From: Brassica napus
Lineage: Eukaryota > Streptophyta > Magnoliopsida > Brassicales > Brassicaceae
Assembly: GCF_020379485.1 (NCBI RefSeq)
Contig: NW_026014653.1
Span: 124,001 to 188,000, forward strand
Length of the DNA: 64,000 nt
Direction: 5' to 3'
The translations under genes and the position numbers were made by a program. The notes below the pieces were generated by a model. That model was not told the origin of the DNA, ran no database searches, and was given only the letters and a program-made list of their open reading frames with translations. Position 1 is the first letter of the stretch. Each line of letters opens with the position of its first letter. Below are positions 37,070 to 49,130 of this stretch, one piece after another.

Positions 37070-37910
37070 AAGGTAACCCACTACTTTCCCTTGTATATAC
37101 CATTTCGTTTTTGCATATTAGTTTTCTCTTTTTGGGTATCTCTCTCTCCTTGACAACACAGAGACTGTGTCATTTAAGTTTGGGGGAGGTACCAAGTATT
37201 TGATCACGTTTGCTTTGATGATTTTGAGTCTCATGCATTGCATTATACATATATATTTGCATAAAAAAAAATTCATTTAGTTTGCATCATTGGCATTTCT
37301 AGGAGAGTCTAGAGCATATAGGTTGCATTTACTTGCATTGGGAGCAATGATTTGAAATGCCTTGTAAAGAACATTACTTTGCACCTGAATAGCTTATGCA
37401 CCTCTCAAAAACACTTGTATGCTTCGAGCCTTGAAGACTCTTCCTGAAACTTGTTGATTGCTGAAACTCAGTCTTTGAAGCCAACTACAACCTTATTTGA
37501 ACTGAACGAACTTAATGCTTCTTGCTCATGGTCCCTTGTGTACTGAGTCATGGCTATACACACTTGAGTTGTCACATCCTTTATGCCAATCTTATTTTGA
37601 CAAACTCTAGTGGTAGACCACTCCCAAAACCTTTCCCTCCTTTTAAGCTTTCATTGTTTGATGAGTGAGGCCTTCTTCGGAAAGTCTTACATGTGCATAA
37701 TGTTGAGAGTATCGGGAACGACAATGCTTGATCTTCATTCTTGCTAGATTGGGCACTCTATTGTCTAGCTATAGGTGGGGGGTGAGAGTTGTGATTATGA
37801 TTTGGGAGCAATGAAAAAGGAAAAGAAATGACTCTTTGTGTTTAAGTGAATTGTCTTATTGGGATAAGTAGAAAAACCTCTAGCTCAAGTTATGAAAAGT
37901 CTTGGCCCCC

Positions 37911-37941
<31 letters not shown>

Positions 37942-38595
37942 TATGAAAAGAAAAGAAAAAGAAAGAAAAAGGGGGCTAGCAAAGTTGTTAGGAGCTAAGT
38001 AATGTTTTGAGGTTGTGAAAAATCCCTTGTAGATTTCAAAGAGAAGGAGTTAATGTTCTTAGGATCTTTTGGTGAGAGATGTGAGTTGGGTTTGACATTT
38101 GAGAATGATTGTGTAATTGTATGTTTGGGAAAAGGGTAGAACAATGGAGATTGAGCATTGTATGCATGAGTTGATCCCTTTCTTAGATATATTATGTGCA
38201 ATGTCAAGGCTACTTGTTTCGAGAGTAAACCACCTTAAAGATTTTATGTTTCGAACCTCTTGAATCACTTGAATAAAAGTCTTCCCTCACCCAACCAAAT
38301 GACTTGGACCAACTTACCATTTGCAAGAATTCACCTGATGTTTTGTGCTTAATGAATGTGAGAGTTGGTTGATTTGAATGTGTGGATGCATGATGATGAG
38401 TGTAGGGATGAAAAGAGTTCAGATAGACCTAGAGAAGCTAGAGTGTAATAAGAGAGTGTGCTCGTGCTGGATTAGATGTTGAATCGAGTACTAGTTGTGT
38501 TTCTTTTGGCTATGAGCTCCCACCTTCAAACCTCTCTCCCTATGAGTTCTAGAAAGTTCACTTGTGGACAAGTAAAAGAACAAGTTTGGGGGAGT
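37070..38595 (+). other. Non-coding 3' internal region of the Athila-like element
   Basis: No RT, RNase H, integrase or env-like coding is visible. AAGTTTGGGGGAG occurs twice, at 37176-37188 and as the polypurine tract at 38582-38594. A run of 27 A lies at 37915-37941, followed by a purine-only stretch to about 37975. Confidence 0.75.
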
Positions 38596-40177
38596 TGATA
38601 TCTTGTATATTTCCATTATCTTATCCATTCATCCATGTGCATTTTGATCATATAGACTAGGATTTAGCCATGTTTAGGTTGCATTTTGCATACATAAGTC
38701 TTTATCAGGTATTGGAGTACCACATGGAGTTCTCGGAGACATTTGGGTGTGTTTGGAGCTCGAAAGAGGTGTAAAGATGATCATTGGACGAGCAGAGCGT
38801 TGGGAGCGACTTCCCGGAGCGACACCAGCAAGTCGCTCTGACCTGCCTTTTCAGAGCGACCTTACCAGAGCGATGCGGAGAAGTCGCTCGCCATTTCATC
38901 CCGGTGGAAGCCGAAAACTGACCCGGAGCGACCTATCAGAGCGACCACTCCAGGTCGCTCCCGAAGCCCAGAGCGACTTGGCCAGAGTGACACCCCGAGG
39001 TCGCTCGCATTTCTATCGCATGACGACAACACAATGGAGCCAGAGCGACCTCTCGCAGCGACACAGCGAGGTCGCTCCCGAAGCATGGAGCGACTACTCG
39101 GAGCGACGAGCGGAGGTCGCTCGCATTTTCATCACTCGGGAACGCGAGAACGAGTCCGGAGCGACCTCTCGCAGCGACACAGCGAGGTCGCTCCCGAAGT
39201 GTGGAGCGACTACTCGGAGCGACGAGCGGAGGTCGCTCCGCGTCTTATTTCTGCTCGAACTTATGATTTCTCAAGGGCCTTTTGGTCATTTCATGATGCA
39301 CGTTTTTATTTTCTAAACCTATGTTTTAATACTCTGTAAGCCACCAGGAGGCAGATCTATCTTTTTTCTGAAGAAAACCACCAAAAACCTTGAAAAAGGG
39401 GATCTCTTTGATTCATTGATCACATGTTCTACTGTTGATTTCTATTCTATTATCTGTATTTTCTCTGAATGATTAATCTGAAATCCAATATGGGTTTAAG
39501 AGGAATCATGGAGATTAGTGAGTAATCACCTTTTGAATTCATGGGTTAGGGAGATTAAGGGTGATTAGGTTAGTTCTAGGATGTTTTAGTGTAGATCATT
39601 CTTGTTCCTTGCTAGTAGAGTATTCTTAATGCATCTTCTGAGTTGGCCACTCAAAAGTTGATCAATAGGCATTTCCCACCCGAAAGGTGTTTGATGAAAT
39701 GCCTGAGACAACTCTCCTAGGCTTTTAGTATACTTTGCCAAAGACATTTGTTGTTAAAGATGCTAAGATAGCTAATAGACTTGTTAGTAATGATTGCTTT
39801 CATATTATTCAACCAAAGACATTTGATGTTTGAGATATGTTAGCAAATGAGCATTCATCTAGACATAGAGCTTGCTTAGAATTGTGTCTAGACTTAAGGT
39901 TGATACTTTGATTGATCATTTGCCATCCTTAATTCGATACTTGATCACCCAAGGTCTAATCCCTATGCCCATGAGTTCTCTTTTCCCTTAGTCAAGAAAG
40001 TATCATTCTGTTATTGTTTTCTAGTTTTAGTCATAGCTTAAAACCCATCTAAATCATTGGTTGCACTTAGATTAAGTGAGTACTTGCATTCTCAGTGCTT
40101 TGATATCCCTCAGAACTGGTTCGACAATCACTATACTACAACATTTGTCTTAGGAGCCTTGAAAACTCCTAACATCA
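38596..40177 (+). repeat. Athila-like 3' LTR
   Basis: Same length as the 5' LTR (1,582 bp) with about 8 substitutions by eye. It carries the same GAGCGAC core (38789-39244) and ends ACATCA before the duplication CTGGA. Confidence 0.93.
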
Positions 40178-40182
40178 CTGGA

Positions 40183-42105
40183 CTCTCGCTTTACTGGCCG
40201 ATACTGAACCATTGCGAATTATATCAACCAAAACTCCACTCTTCACAGTGTTTACAAGAATTTTGACCTTTAGTATACATTTCGTAGATAGTAAAAAAAT
40301 TTACGAAGCATATACAAACGCAAAAAAAGATAAAAATTACAAGAACTAATTAAAAACATTTATAGGATATTGCATACCGATATTTCCTACGTAATCATAT
40401 ATATTCTTTCACAGCCCTAGTTTCATTTATTTCGTACCAATCGAATATTTTTACGTATCCGTACCAAATCGGCCAATCGACGATTTGTCAACATATCTCA
40501 AATAGAATAATGATGTAGTCACAAGTAATCATAATGTAAATAATTTTTTTATATAAAATATGTCGTATTCAGCTGTACTTATGCAAGTAATGATGCACTA
40601 ACTTTCATGAAGAAGCTGGCTTTTTGCTTTGACCACAAATAAATAACTTAGAACTATAGCTCTTATACGTAGAAATATCTATTTGACTTGTGAACATATT
40701 AGTTATATATTTGTAAGCTAAGTACGTGTACTATCTATCAACTCCATTACGTGGATTGTTGCAGGATAAATATATGTGATCATTGAATTAATTACGAAGA
40801 ATAAACAGTCTGGCATAGAGTGTTTGTATATTAGTTGACTTTTGGCTGCACGCCATAATACTACAGTATAAGATACTAAATAATTATTTACGAGAAACGT
40901 ATAGGCTAATTAGTTCTATGTCCGTTCGATTGGCATAAAGACTTAGATCATTCTCTGATGTTCTGATTTATATTTTTTAAAATAAAATAACTCTATAATA
41001 GAATTAGGTTAGACTGAAATAAAAAATAGATTAGTGAAAAGATAAAATTAATTTTCTATTTATAGAGTAAAACTATATTTATTATATTATAGAATGGAAA
41101 TCGAAGAATTTAAGCTTTTTTTAAACTGTAAATGGGAAACACGCAAATTTCCAAGGAAAGCCCAATCTTGGTACTCGACCTCAAAATGCCAATTTAAACG
41201 GTTCTTTCAGATGGAGAGCGTCTTGCTGGAGGTTTCAGTCTCTTTCGGCCTGTATGTAGACTTTGTTTTATAGTGAAAATAGAATAGTGATGAAAATGTT
41301 CATAGAATAACAAGCTGTAAAACTTCTATCTCATTGGAAATGTGTTTATGGCCGCAAATGTTGAGGGAGTAAAAGAAGTATTGTAACAAAACTTGGAATT
41401 TGGAGATGAAAAAAGATACTATCACACTTTGTCTTAAACTTTTTTTTTTTGCTAAATCGTCCTAACTTGTAAAGTTTACCATTTGATAACTAATCTTACA
41501 AGTTATCAAATATTTTATCCCAAAAAAACAACATCCCGTTTGATCAATGGAGAAATTTCACTTTTACTTTCCTAATTCATGTTTACTATCATTAAAACAT
41601 ATTTTTACAAATACATTTTTCATTAAAGAGGCAAAAGACTCGTATACCTTTGTTTTATAGATATATAATATAAATAATTATTTAAATAAAAATAATTTTT
41701 ATGGTTTTCTAATTACACGTTTTCAAATTTGAACTTTTTTATAATTATTTTTTTTTTGATTTTTTTTTTGAAAATTTTCTTTTTGAAATTAGAAAATTCT
41801 TATAGAAACTATCTTAAAAAACAATTAAATCTTCAGGTATTTGTTTATATAATTATTAAAATCCTAAACCCCACCCTTAACTTTCTAAACCCTAAATCTA
41901 GATAAATTAATCCTAGGATTATAAGTATCTATTTACTTTTTTTTAAATGAGGGTAAATGTGGTTAATGTAAACATGAGAAGTGGTATTAGGAATGTGGTA
42001 GTTTAGGCAATTTCTCTTGATGAGTATATTATATAAACCTTAAATGCTACATTTTCTTTGGTATTCTAACAAAGAAAAACTGATACCTAAATTTAAGTAA
42101 TTAGA
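40183..42105. other. Intergenic, no gene supported
   Basis: AT-rich sequence with poly(T) runs. No ORF with a recognisable domain. Confidence 0.5.
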
Positions 42106-42405
42106 TACAATTTTTTTTGATAAACCCTATCAGCTATCCGGTCGGTCCTTGGAAGAACAACTTAGTGCTACTGAATGAACTAGCCTGAAAGCGTACCACA
42201 CTGCCTGATACGAGTTTGAATACCTTTCGCATATTGCTAAGGGGTGAACCAATCGTCTGATACGATCCACCATGTAAACAACTTGGACCGAAATCCAAGC
42301 TCGGACTGGCCAAGTAGTGATAATTTAGTTTCCAGGGGAAATCGAATCCAAAACTAATGTGGGTACGCACCAAGCCCAAAAAATTACCACTAAGTAACCG
42401 CTACT
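42106..42405 (-). mobile_element. tRNA-derived SINE
   Basis: On the minus strand an A-box-like GGTTACTTAGTGG (42399-42387) is followed by a B-box-like GGATTCGATTTCC (42349-42337). The body ends in a short A-run (TTTATCAAAAAAAATTG, about 42127-42111). Length near 300 bp and the A-box/B-box spacing fit a plant SINE. The target duplication is not clear. The minus-strand ORF 42134-42379 is incidental. Confidence 0.6.
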
Positions 42406-43049
42406 CGGACAGAACAACGAAATTCCGTTTCTCAATCTTATTTATGATTTCTGGTTTCATTATGTCATAAGTCATAGGCCAGATTAATTACACACCGCAA
42501 ATAAAATTATCTTTCTGTCATTAAACAGTAATCATTTTAGAGTAGATAAAACAAACAATTTAGATGTAAAGTGTAATGGAATCATATGGTCGGTAGAAAG
42601 TACACAATCACAATGCGTTGTTTGTTGAGTGACTTGAGTCCGAGTCATCCATTATGAATGTCTACTGGTACACCAACAGTTTCATTTTGTTTATTACGAA
42701 AATTTTGATCATTTTCAAAAAAACATGTGTGAAGTCACAAGATGATCATCGTTCAACAAATCTTATGGTTGAATAAAATAGTCACAATATGTTTGTTTAT
42801 GGAACAACTTATGAGCATCTTTTCTAACAATAAAAATATTTATTTCATAAGTATTTTACATTAAAACAAACCAAAGTACCACTCATCTTAACTGAACCAC
42901 AGAACCAGTTAACCAGAGACACAAACAAAAACTGGTTTAATCTAGCAAGAGTCGTGACATTGAGGCCCATTACTTTACCTATAGCCCATGCGGTTACCAA
43001 TCTAGTATCTATTCATAAGGTTCATTATTCATTCTCAGTCTTCGTCATA

Positions 43050-43867
43050 CGTGACCCGTCCGGGTTCGGATTGGATGCTTCGGGTTTTCGAGTTTTCGGA
43101 TGGAGAGGTACAGAATCTGTTCGGGTTATTTTATACTTCGGATCGGGTTCGGATTTTTAAGGTTCGGGTTATTTCGAGTATAAACTGTGTAACAAATAAA
43201 AAAAAATTCTATGTATTCTTGATTTTGACTTTGTAAGACCAGAAAAAATATTGTTGAAGTTAGAAGATTGAACAACTTAATATAAGATCTATGATCATTC
43301 TGATTTGTTATTACGTTGAGGAACACGAGTCTGTATTCTTTTTCTTCGTGTAATTTCTATTTGTATTATCTTGAATATAAAATGGTAAATAATCCATCTA
43401 TTCATAAATTAAAATCAAAGAGACATCAAAATCAAACAGAAATCAAACCTGGATAATCATGAATGTTTGAGCTCATGCATGTATAAAGAGCAAAGAAAAA
43501 ACAAATCATAAATCCTACTTGTAATCAAACATAAATCAAAATCGCAAAGTATAGTGATTCATACATGTAATCGGTCATAAAATGAGTCTAAGTATGTACT
43601 GAACATATACGTTGAAGAAGGAAAAGACGGAAAGATTAATGGGAATGGAAGATGTAAGTTTAAGGTTAGTAATATATATATATATATATATTCGGGTACT
43701 TCATGTAATTGGTTCGGGTATCGGATATAACCAATCGGGTACCATATCCGGACTGGTTGAATCCTAAACCTGTTCGGGTTTTTTTTAACTTCGGTTCGGT
43801 TTTTGGTTCGGGTTTTTCGGGTCGGTTCGGGTTGGGGTTCGGGTTTCGGTTAATATGCCCACACCTA
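43050..43867. mobile_element. CCGAAC/TTCGGG-rich element, hAT-like right end
   Basis: Dense TTCGGGTT/GGTTCGG repeats occur at 43055-43175 and 43691-43850, around an AT-rich core with a TA microsatellite at 43672-43691. The right end GCCCACACCTA, reverse complemented TAGGTGTGGGC, resembles the ends of the 6326-6962 element. The left terminus is not resolved. The 43709-43990 and 43666-43947 ORFs are translated repeats. Confidence 0.5.
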
Positions 43868-44773
43868 GGCCCAAGTATGAAGCAACCGCCAACGCCACAC
43901 GGGTTGTCTTTCCTTTTGTTTTTAAAACCAAGGTTTTGTCTTTCCAAATTCCTATACCAGCTTACAACAAAAGCGATATTCCAACAATAGAGCTAGAGCA
44001 AGAAACTTTAATAGTCGGACTAAGTTCCTCTTTGTTCTTTCCAAATATTCTCGTTGAGTTTCATTAGAATGACGAAGACTGAGAGTTTGCAGTATCCCTT
44101 GACTCCTTGACTTGTTCATCATCATTACCTCCTCCACAATATCAACATCCAGAATTTTACATAGGAAGCTTCACCAACCTGGTTACTAGCTACGGTATAC
44201 GATATAAAGGTGTTCTATGTCATCTTGATTCCTACGATTCAACACTAGGTCTGCGAAACGGTATGGATTCTGTTTGAACCCTTCAAATCAACATCCCGTA
44301 ACATTATGATTTATGGTATATAGTGATGTAGCTAAAAAATTAATTTAGCACCCTATATTTACCAAAACTCATTTATATTTTCAGTCACATATCTATAAAG
44401 AACTCTAAGATGAATTGTGTTTAAGTTGGAGTAGTGAAAAGATGGATAACTTATAGTGATATCAATTATGAAATCATTGTAGGATCATTAAACAAGTCTT
44501 TCGAGATAGGGTGGAACCAGATGCCTAGAAAGATCATCTGGCACACGAGAGGGGCATACATGGGCGTTACATATCCTTTTCTGATTCTTCCTTTTTCTTT
44601 TTAACAAGTTTCCCTGAATTTCCATGTAAAATAGAGTTACAAATTTTGATATATTAATCTTTTTTTTTCTTGATTGTTTTTGTGCAGTGATATGTTATGG
44701 TAATGAGGGGAAGAATAACAACGGATTAATTTTAGATTCCGTTTTCTAACGACGTTCACAGTTACCACTTTAA

Positions 44774-44948
44774 TCAAGGTACTTCTATAGAGATAAGGAC
44801 ATAAATTAGAGATAAAGATAACTACTACTATAACTTCTACTTGTGTTAATGTGTATCAGTTTCATTCTTGTTTGTTATTTCGTTTTCTAAACAAATCATA
44901 CTCAAATCAAGGTACTTCTATAGAGATAAGGACATAAATTAGAGATAT
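44774..44948. repeat. Duplicated and palindromic segment at the Helitron-2 insertion site
   Basis: GAGATAAGGACATAAATTAG occurs at about 44791 and 44926. Its inverse occurs just right of the Helitron (48197-48236, TAGTTATCTTTTATCTCTAG). A second block, CTTCTACTTGTGTTAATGTG, occurs at about 44837 and 48237. Rejoining the Helitron flanks gives a near-perfect palindrome of about 70 bp at the insertion point. Confidence 0.8.
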
Positions 44949-44949
44949 A

Positions 44950-47900
44950 CTAGTGGTTAGTCCGCCCTACGGGCGGGATATTATACTAAAAGTTATTTTA
45001 TATGAATTTTTTAATTTTTATGAAACATTATATAAACTATTCTAAATAAAAAGCAATACCATAAACTAACAAATAATAAACATAGTTTTTGAGAACATAT
45101 TGTTTTTTTCAATAAACGTTTTTTGGTTTGAATTAAGAATAACAGTAATATTCATCATTTTGTATACATAATACAAAAGTAACAGAAGTGATTCAGAAAA
45201 ATGTAATGACATTTTCTTTTCTTTTCTTTTTACTTTGACTTAAGAAAAGAAAATCTGAAGTTTAAATTAATAAAAAATTATTTATTTCAAGAACTCTCAA
45301 GTTTAAAATTCTTTACATGATAATAAATTAATCCACGTGCAAACTAAATCAATAAAAATATAATAGAGAAATTTAATAAAATAATTAAACCTAATTTTTA
45401 AGTACTATATAAATAGTTTCAATAATATCAAAACAATAATTAGTATATTTTAATTTAACAGAAAATGATGTTTTAGAATATATATTTGTTTGAGGGAATA
45501 ATTATATTTTGAATGAAAAGTCAATTAATGTTTTACTGATTATGTTTTGTTAATTATTATAGCTTTTGATGAACTCTATTTAATAACAAGATTATATGTT
45601 GAAATTTTTTCTCTGATATTTAATATATTTTTAAAAATTAATATTTTATAAACTAATAAAACATGATACTTCAAAGTATGAGCCAAACTGTGTAATAACA
45701 AATTATTTGTTGGAAGTTTTGTTTACTTTAGTTACATACCGCTTTATATCAAATAATTTAATCAAAAAATTAATATGAGCGAAACGTAACTAAACAAAAA
45801 AAAAATTAAATATAATGTAACCACTAATAATCTAGAAATCAAGATGAACCAAACAAATATACATGTTGATTGAAATTTGCTTTTCTTTTCATCGATAGTG
45901 AATCTATCCTGTAATTTTTGTGTTGGATTTGTATTGAATGAAAGCCTATAACTCATATCTCATCAAACGTTCCGGTCTCAGTTTTTATTACATAGTACCA
46001 TCAAAAACTTTGTTAAACATATATAGATCACATAATTAAATGAAATAAAATAATCAAAGAATATGTTAGCTTTATATTACAAATCCCCAAAAAGGTACAA
46101 TACAAAGAATCTTTCTCAACGAATATTGAACTTCTCCTGGACTGTCACACCTTCATGGACACATGTCCTTTCACAACATGATAAGTGTTCTCCTTATAAC
46201 ATGCTTGTCTATATAAAACGCCTGAAAACTATCTCAGGAGAACAACTATTAGCATTGATGTTATAAAATCGTAGCTTCTTTCCAGTCTCAATCAGAACTC
46301 CACAAGAATGGTTTCCATCATTTTATTTTTCCGAGTCCTCACTGGTTCTTGTATCATAGAACAGCTCACGGACATTGTTATCTTCTTCCTATTTTCCGGG
46401 CCCTTGGCTCTGCATCTTCCCACTTCTATTCAAAACAGTTTTGAGGCTTAGACTCATCTTTGCAACTCTCTACCGAGTTTCCAACCGTCATGACCTTTGT
46501 CTGAAAATTGAAAAACCCTTCATCTTAAAATTACAACGAACATCAAAAACGCCTTTAAAGCTACAACGTAAAAAACAGTTAAAAGATTTAACAACTAAGA
46601 ATACTTGAAATCTAAATAATTAATCTTACCTACTATCCTTTTAAGAGAGTAAATCTTGCATAAAGAGAATTCAATACACCAGAGCTATATCTTCAAGCAC
46701 CAGTCAGGAAAACAATCTACATGTGTAAAGGAAAAATTTATATCAAGTCGATTCACAGAAAAGAAACTGAGACCAAAAATGAAGAGAAGACAAGTATCAC
46801 TGTATAAGGTAACTTCATTCTAGAGGATGGAATACAAAGTTAATCTAATATATATCAATATATGACTCTCAAAGTAGATAGAGACGCGAGATCCATATGA
46901 CTTAGATAGAAGAGTTGTTCAATGAAGAAATGGGACATGAAGATTGTGATGTGACGGAAACAAACCAAGCTTTGAGGGAAAAATATTTTATCTATGCTTA
47001 GATACATAACATAATTTTGGGCAGTCACGCACATGTGAACGATTCTTTCCTCAAGTCCAAAAACAAATCATCATGAAGTCTAAACAAAGCGTCAATAAAA
47101 CAGAAAAAGATGCATCAACCGCTACCGTGACCACTTAGCATCATTTTACTAATTTGGAGAAAAAGGCATATTTATAGTATTAAGGAGAGAAAAAGGATAA
47201 AGATTGAAACTTGAAACTTTATTTGCGAAGCTTTTGTTCAAAACAATCATCAGTCTCTTTTTTCACAGGAATATAATAAACAATTGGAATTTGCAGGACA
47301 TGAGAATCTGGGACTCTGAAATCCAAAAAAAAAAATCTAGAACTAATGATTTAATGGTTAGAAAGGTAGACTGCAAAATGATGAGTTGTGGCTAAGACGC
47401 CCTACGGGTGAATATATATACTGAATAAAATATCTAATGAAGGCAGAGAAGATGAATGGATGAGCAAATAGTGAGCTGCTTGGATTGAATGAAGTCATCA
47501 AGAGCAATCACTTAACTGAAATATAATGGTAACTTCGTCCAAGGTGCACATATGGTGGTCTATGGCGAAAAAGTAAAAGCGTTACGTAGTCGGAGACGCA
47601 AACTCCATATGACTTAGATAGAAGATAAAACCAAAGACATAGTCTTCGTGGGGAGAAAACGTAATTGAATTCCAAGAGAGGACTCGTAATCTATGTAAGA
47701 ATCTATAAAAACGAAGACAGAGCTCGCCGGACTTACCTTCTCATCCAGGAAAAACATATTAGGGATCCCGTATAACTGTGGCTATTCATCGCAGAGAAGG
47801 GACCGTTTTATAGTTGAGAGTCTCAAGCGGCTACCATTGATGATAATGATGATGTTTAATTCAGAGAGAGTGGGATGAGTAGTGGGTAAGCAATAAATGA

Positions 47901-48196
47901 TGAGACTGAAAGAAGAAACATACGACGTTAGAACTTACAGAGTCTCTCCTTTGACTTTCAAAGAGACGAAGAGTGAGTGGAGGAGCCAAATCCTTATAGC
48001 AGGAGCTAGAAACCCTAAAGAAGATGGGCCAGTTGGTAAGAGCCCACAGAAAAATAAAAATTAGTAGCCCAAAAAGTTTTGAAAAAAACTCTCAGTGATC
48101 ACGTAAAGAGGAGAGGACATGTGTCACAAATTGCCCCATGCTAGATGGTGATGTGGAGGAAGGAGGAGAGAGACAACTCTCCTTTATTGTATAAGA
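44950..48196 (-). mobile_element. Helitron-2, non-autonomous, in intron 2 of the LSM14-like pseudogene
   Basis: On the minus strand the element begins TCTTATACAATAAAGG (48196) after an A. It ends in CTAG (44950) before a T, the A|T insertion rule of Helitrons. A GC-rich hairpin, CCGCCC-TAC-GGGCGG on the plus strand (44965-44979), lies just before the end. No Rep/helicase coding is visible and the short ORFs inside (45762-45956, 46063-46266, 46375-46608, 47204-47395) are unrecognised. A second hairpin-like end near 47392 suggests a composite structure. Outside the ends the content is AT-rich, with a GC-richer part at 47540-48180 that could be captured host sequence. Confidence 0.8.
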
Positions 48197-49130
48197 TAGT
48201 TATCTTTTATCTCTAGTTTATGTCCTTATCTCTATAACTTCTACTTGTGTTAATGTGTATCAGTTTCATTCTTGTTTGTGCTTTCGTTTTCTAAACAAAT
48301 CATACTTTCCTTTTTATTATGTGCCATTAACTTTTGCAGAAAATAGTCACGCTTCCATCGAGCTTTACCAGTTGTGGTTATTATCATTACGGTTATGGTA
48401 GCTTCGCTAGAGAAGCTACGATCAGTAAACATTCTCCTGATACCATGAAACCACCACTCCCACAAATCTTCTCATGGTACGTTCATAACGGTGCAAAGAC
48501 ACGGCAGAAAGTTCCGGTGCAAAGACACGCCAGAAAGTTCCATTATTAATATCCAACGAAGAGCTCAGCAAACCACAAGCTGCTACTACAGATGATTCTG
48601 ATGCTGAGGGGTCTGTCGATGATGGATCACAGATCGCTCTACCACAATATTTCGGTTCAGATTTCTATGATGATCCTTGTTTTATGCCTTGTGGTGTGTG
48701 AAGTCATCATCAAGCTCCTACAAATACTACCTCCAAGCTGGTGTTTGCTCCTAAATTTTTATTTACCACTTTTCCGCCGGGAATATATTCATATCACACA
48801 CTCTCTTTTATATTACATGATGTCACTTTAATACAGAGAGCATCGCACTAATTTTACTTGTTTTTTTTTTCTTCTTTCTAGATTGATGAAGGATTCAATT
48901 TTGAGACATTGACTGAGAACATCATCATGCATTACGGGTTATGGGGTAATCTTCAAGGAAGCAACACAAATAATAAAGGACATCCTAATACTATTGATGG
49001 ATCTTTTTACCTGATTTCGCACAATCCTTTTGATCCTATCAGAAGACCTTGCAATGCGTTTGGCCCTACCGAGCGACCCTTCCCACACCTTCCCTCTAGT
49101 CACGAACTGGCAGATTTGTGCTTTGTGTAA

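Larger units (their letters stand above)
32917..40177 (+). mobile_element. Athila-like Ty3/gypsy element with gag-protease only, 7.3 kb
   Basis: The duplication CTGGA (32912-32916 and 40178-40182) flanks two 1,582-bp LTRs that begin TGATATC and end ACATCA. By eye the LTRs differ at about 8 positions (around 0.5%), so insertion was recent. The primer site TGGCGCCGTTGCC is the tRNA-Asp type used by Athila. The internal region has one long gag-protease ORF and then about 1.5 kb without coding potential. RT, RNase H, integrase and env-like genes are absent. It resembles the TR-GAG class of non-autonomous plant LTR elements, so movement would need enzymes in trans (inference). Confidence 0.93.
44069..49130 (+). 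pseudogene. Broken LSM14/DCP5-like (SCD6-related) paralogue, split by a Helitron
   Basis: Pieces align with all four exons of the intact gene at 55634. Exon 1 is 44069-44260 (YIGSFTNLVTSYGIRYKGVL, with a frame change between the ATG and this motif). Exon 2 starts at 44688 (VICYGNEGK) and meets a TAA near 44746. Exon 3 starts about 48340. Exon 4 runs 48882-49130 (GFNFETLTEN, ending SSHELADLCFV and TAA). Intron 2 holds a 3.2-kb Helitron. In exon 3 a 26-bp tandem duplication (48491-48516 and 48517-48542) shifts the frame. Several independent lesions mean it cannot make the full protein. It is a tandem duplicate of the downstream gene about 11 kb away. Confidence 0.85.

Noticed and set aside
43666..43990. 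Opposed 93-codon ORFs
   Set aside because: Both are translations of the TTCGGG/CCGAAC repeat array.
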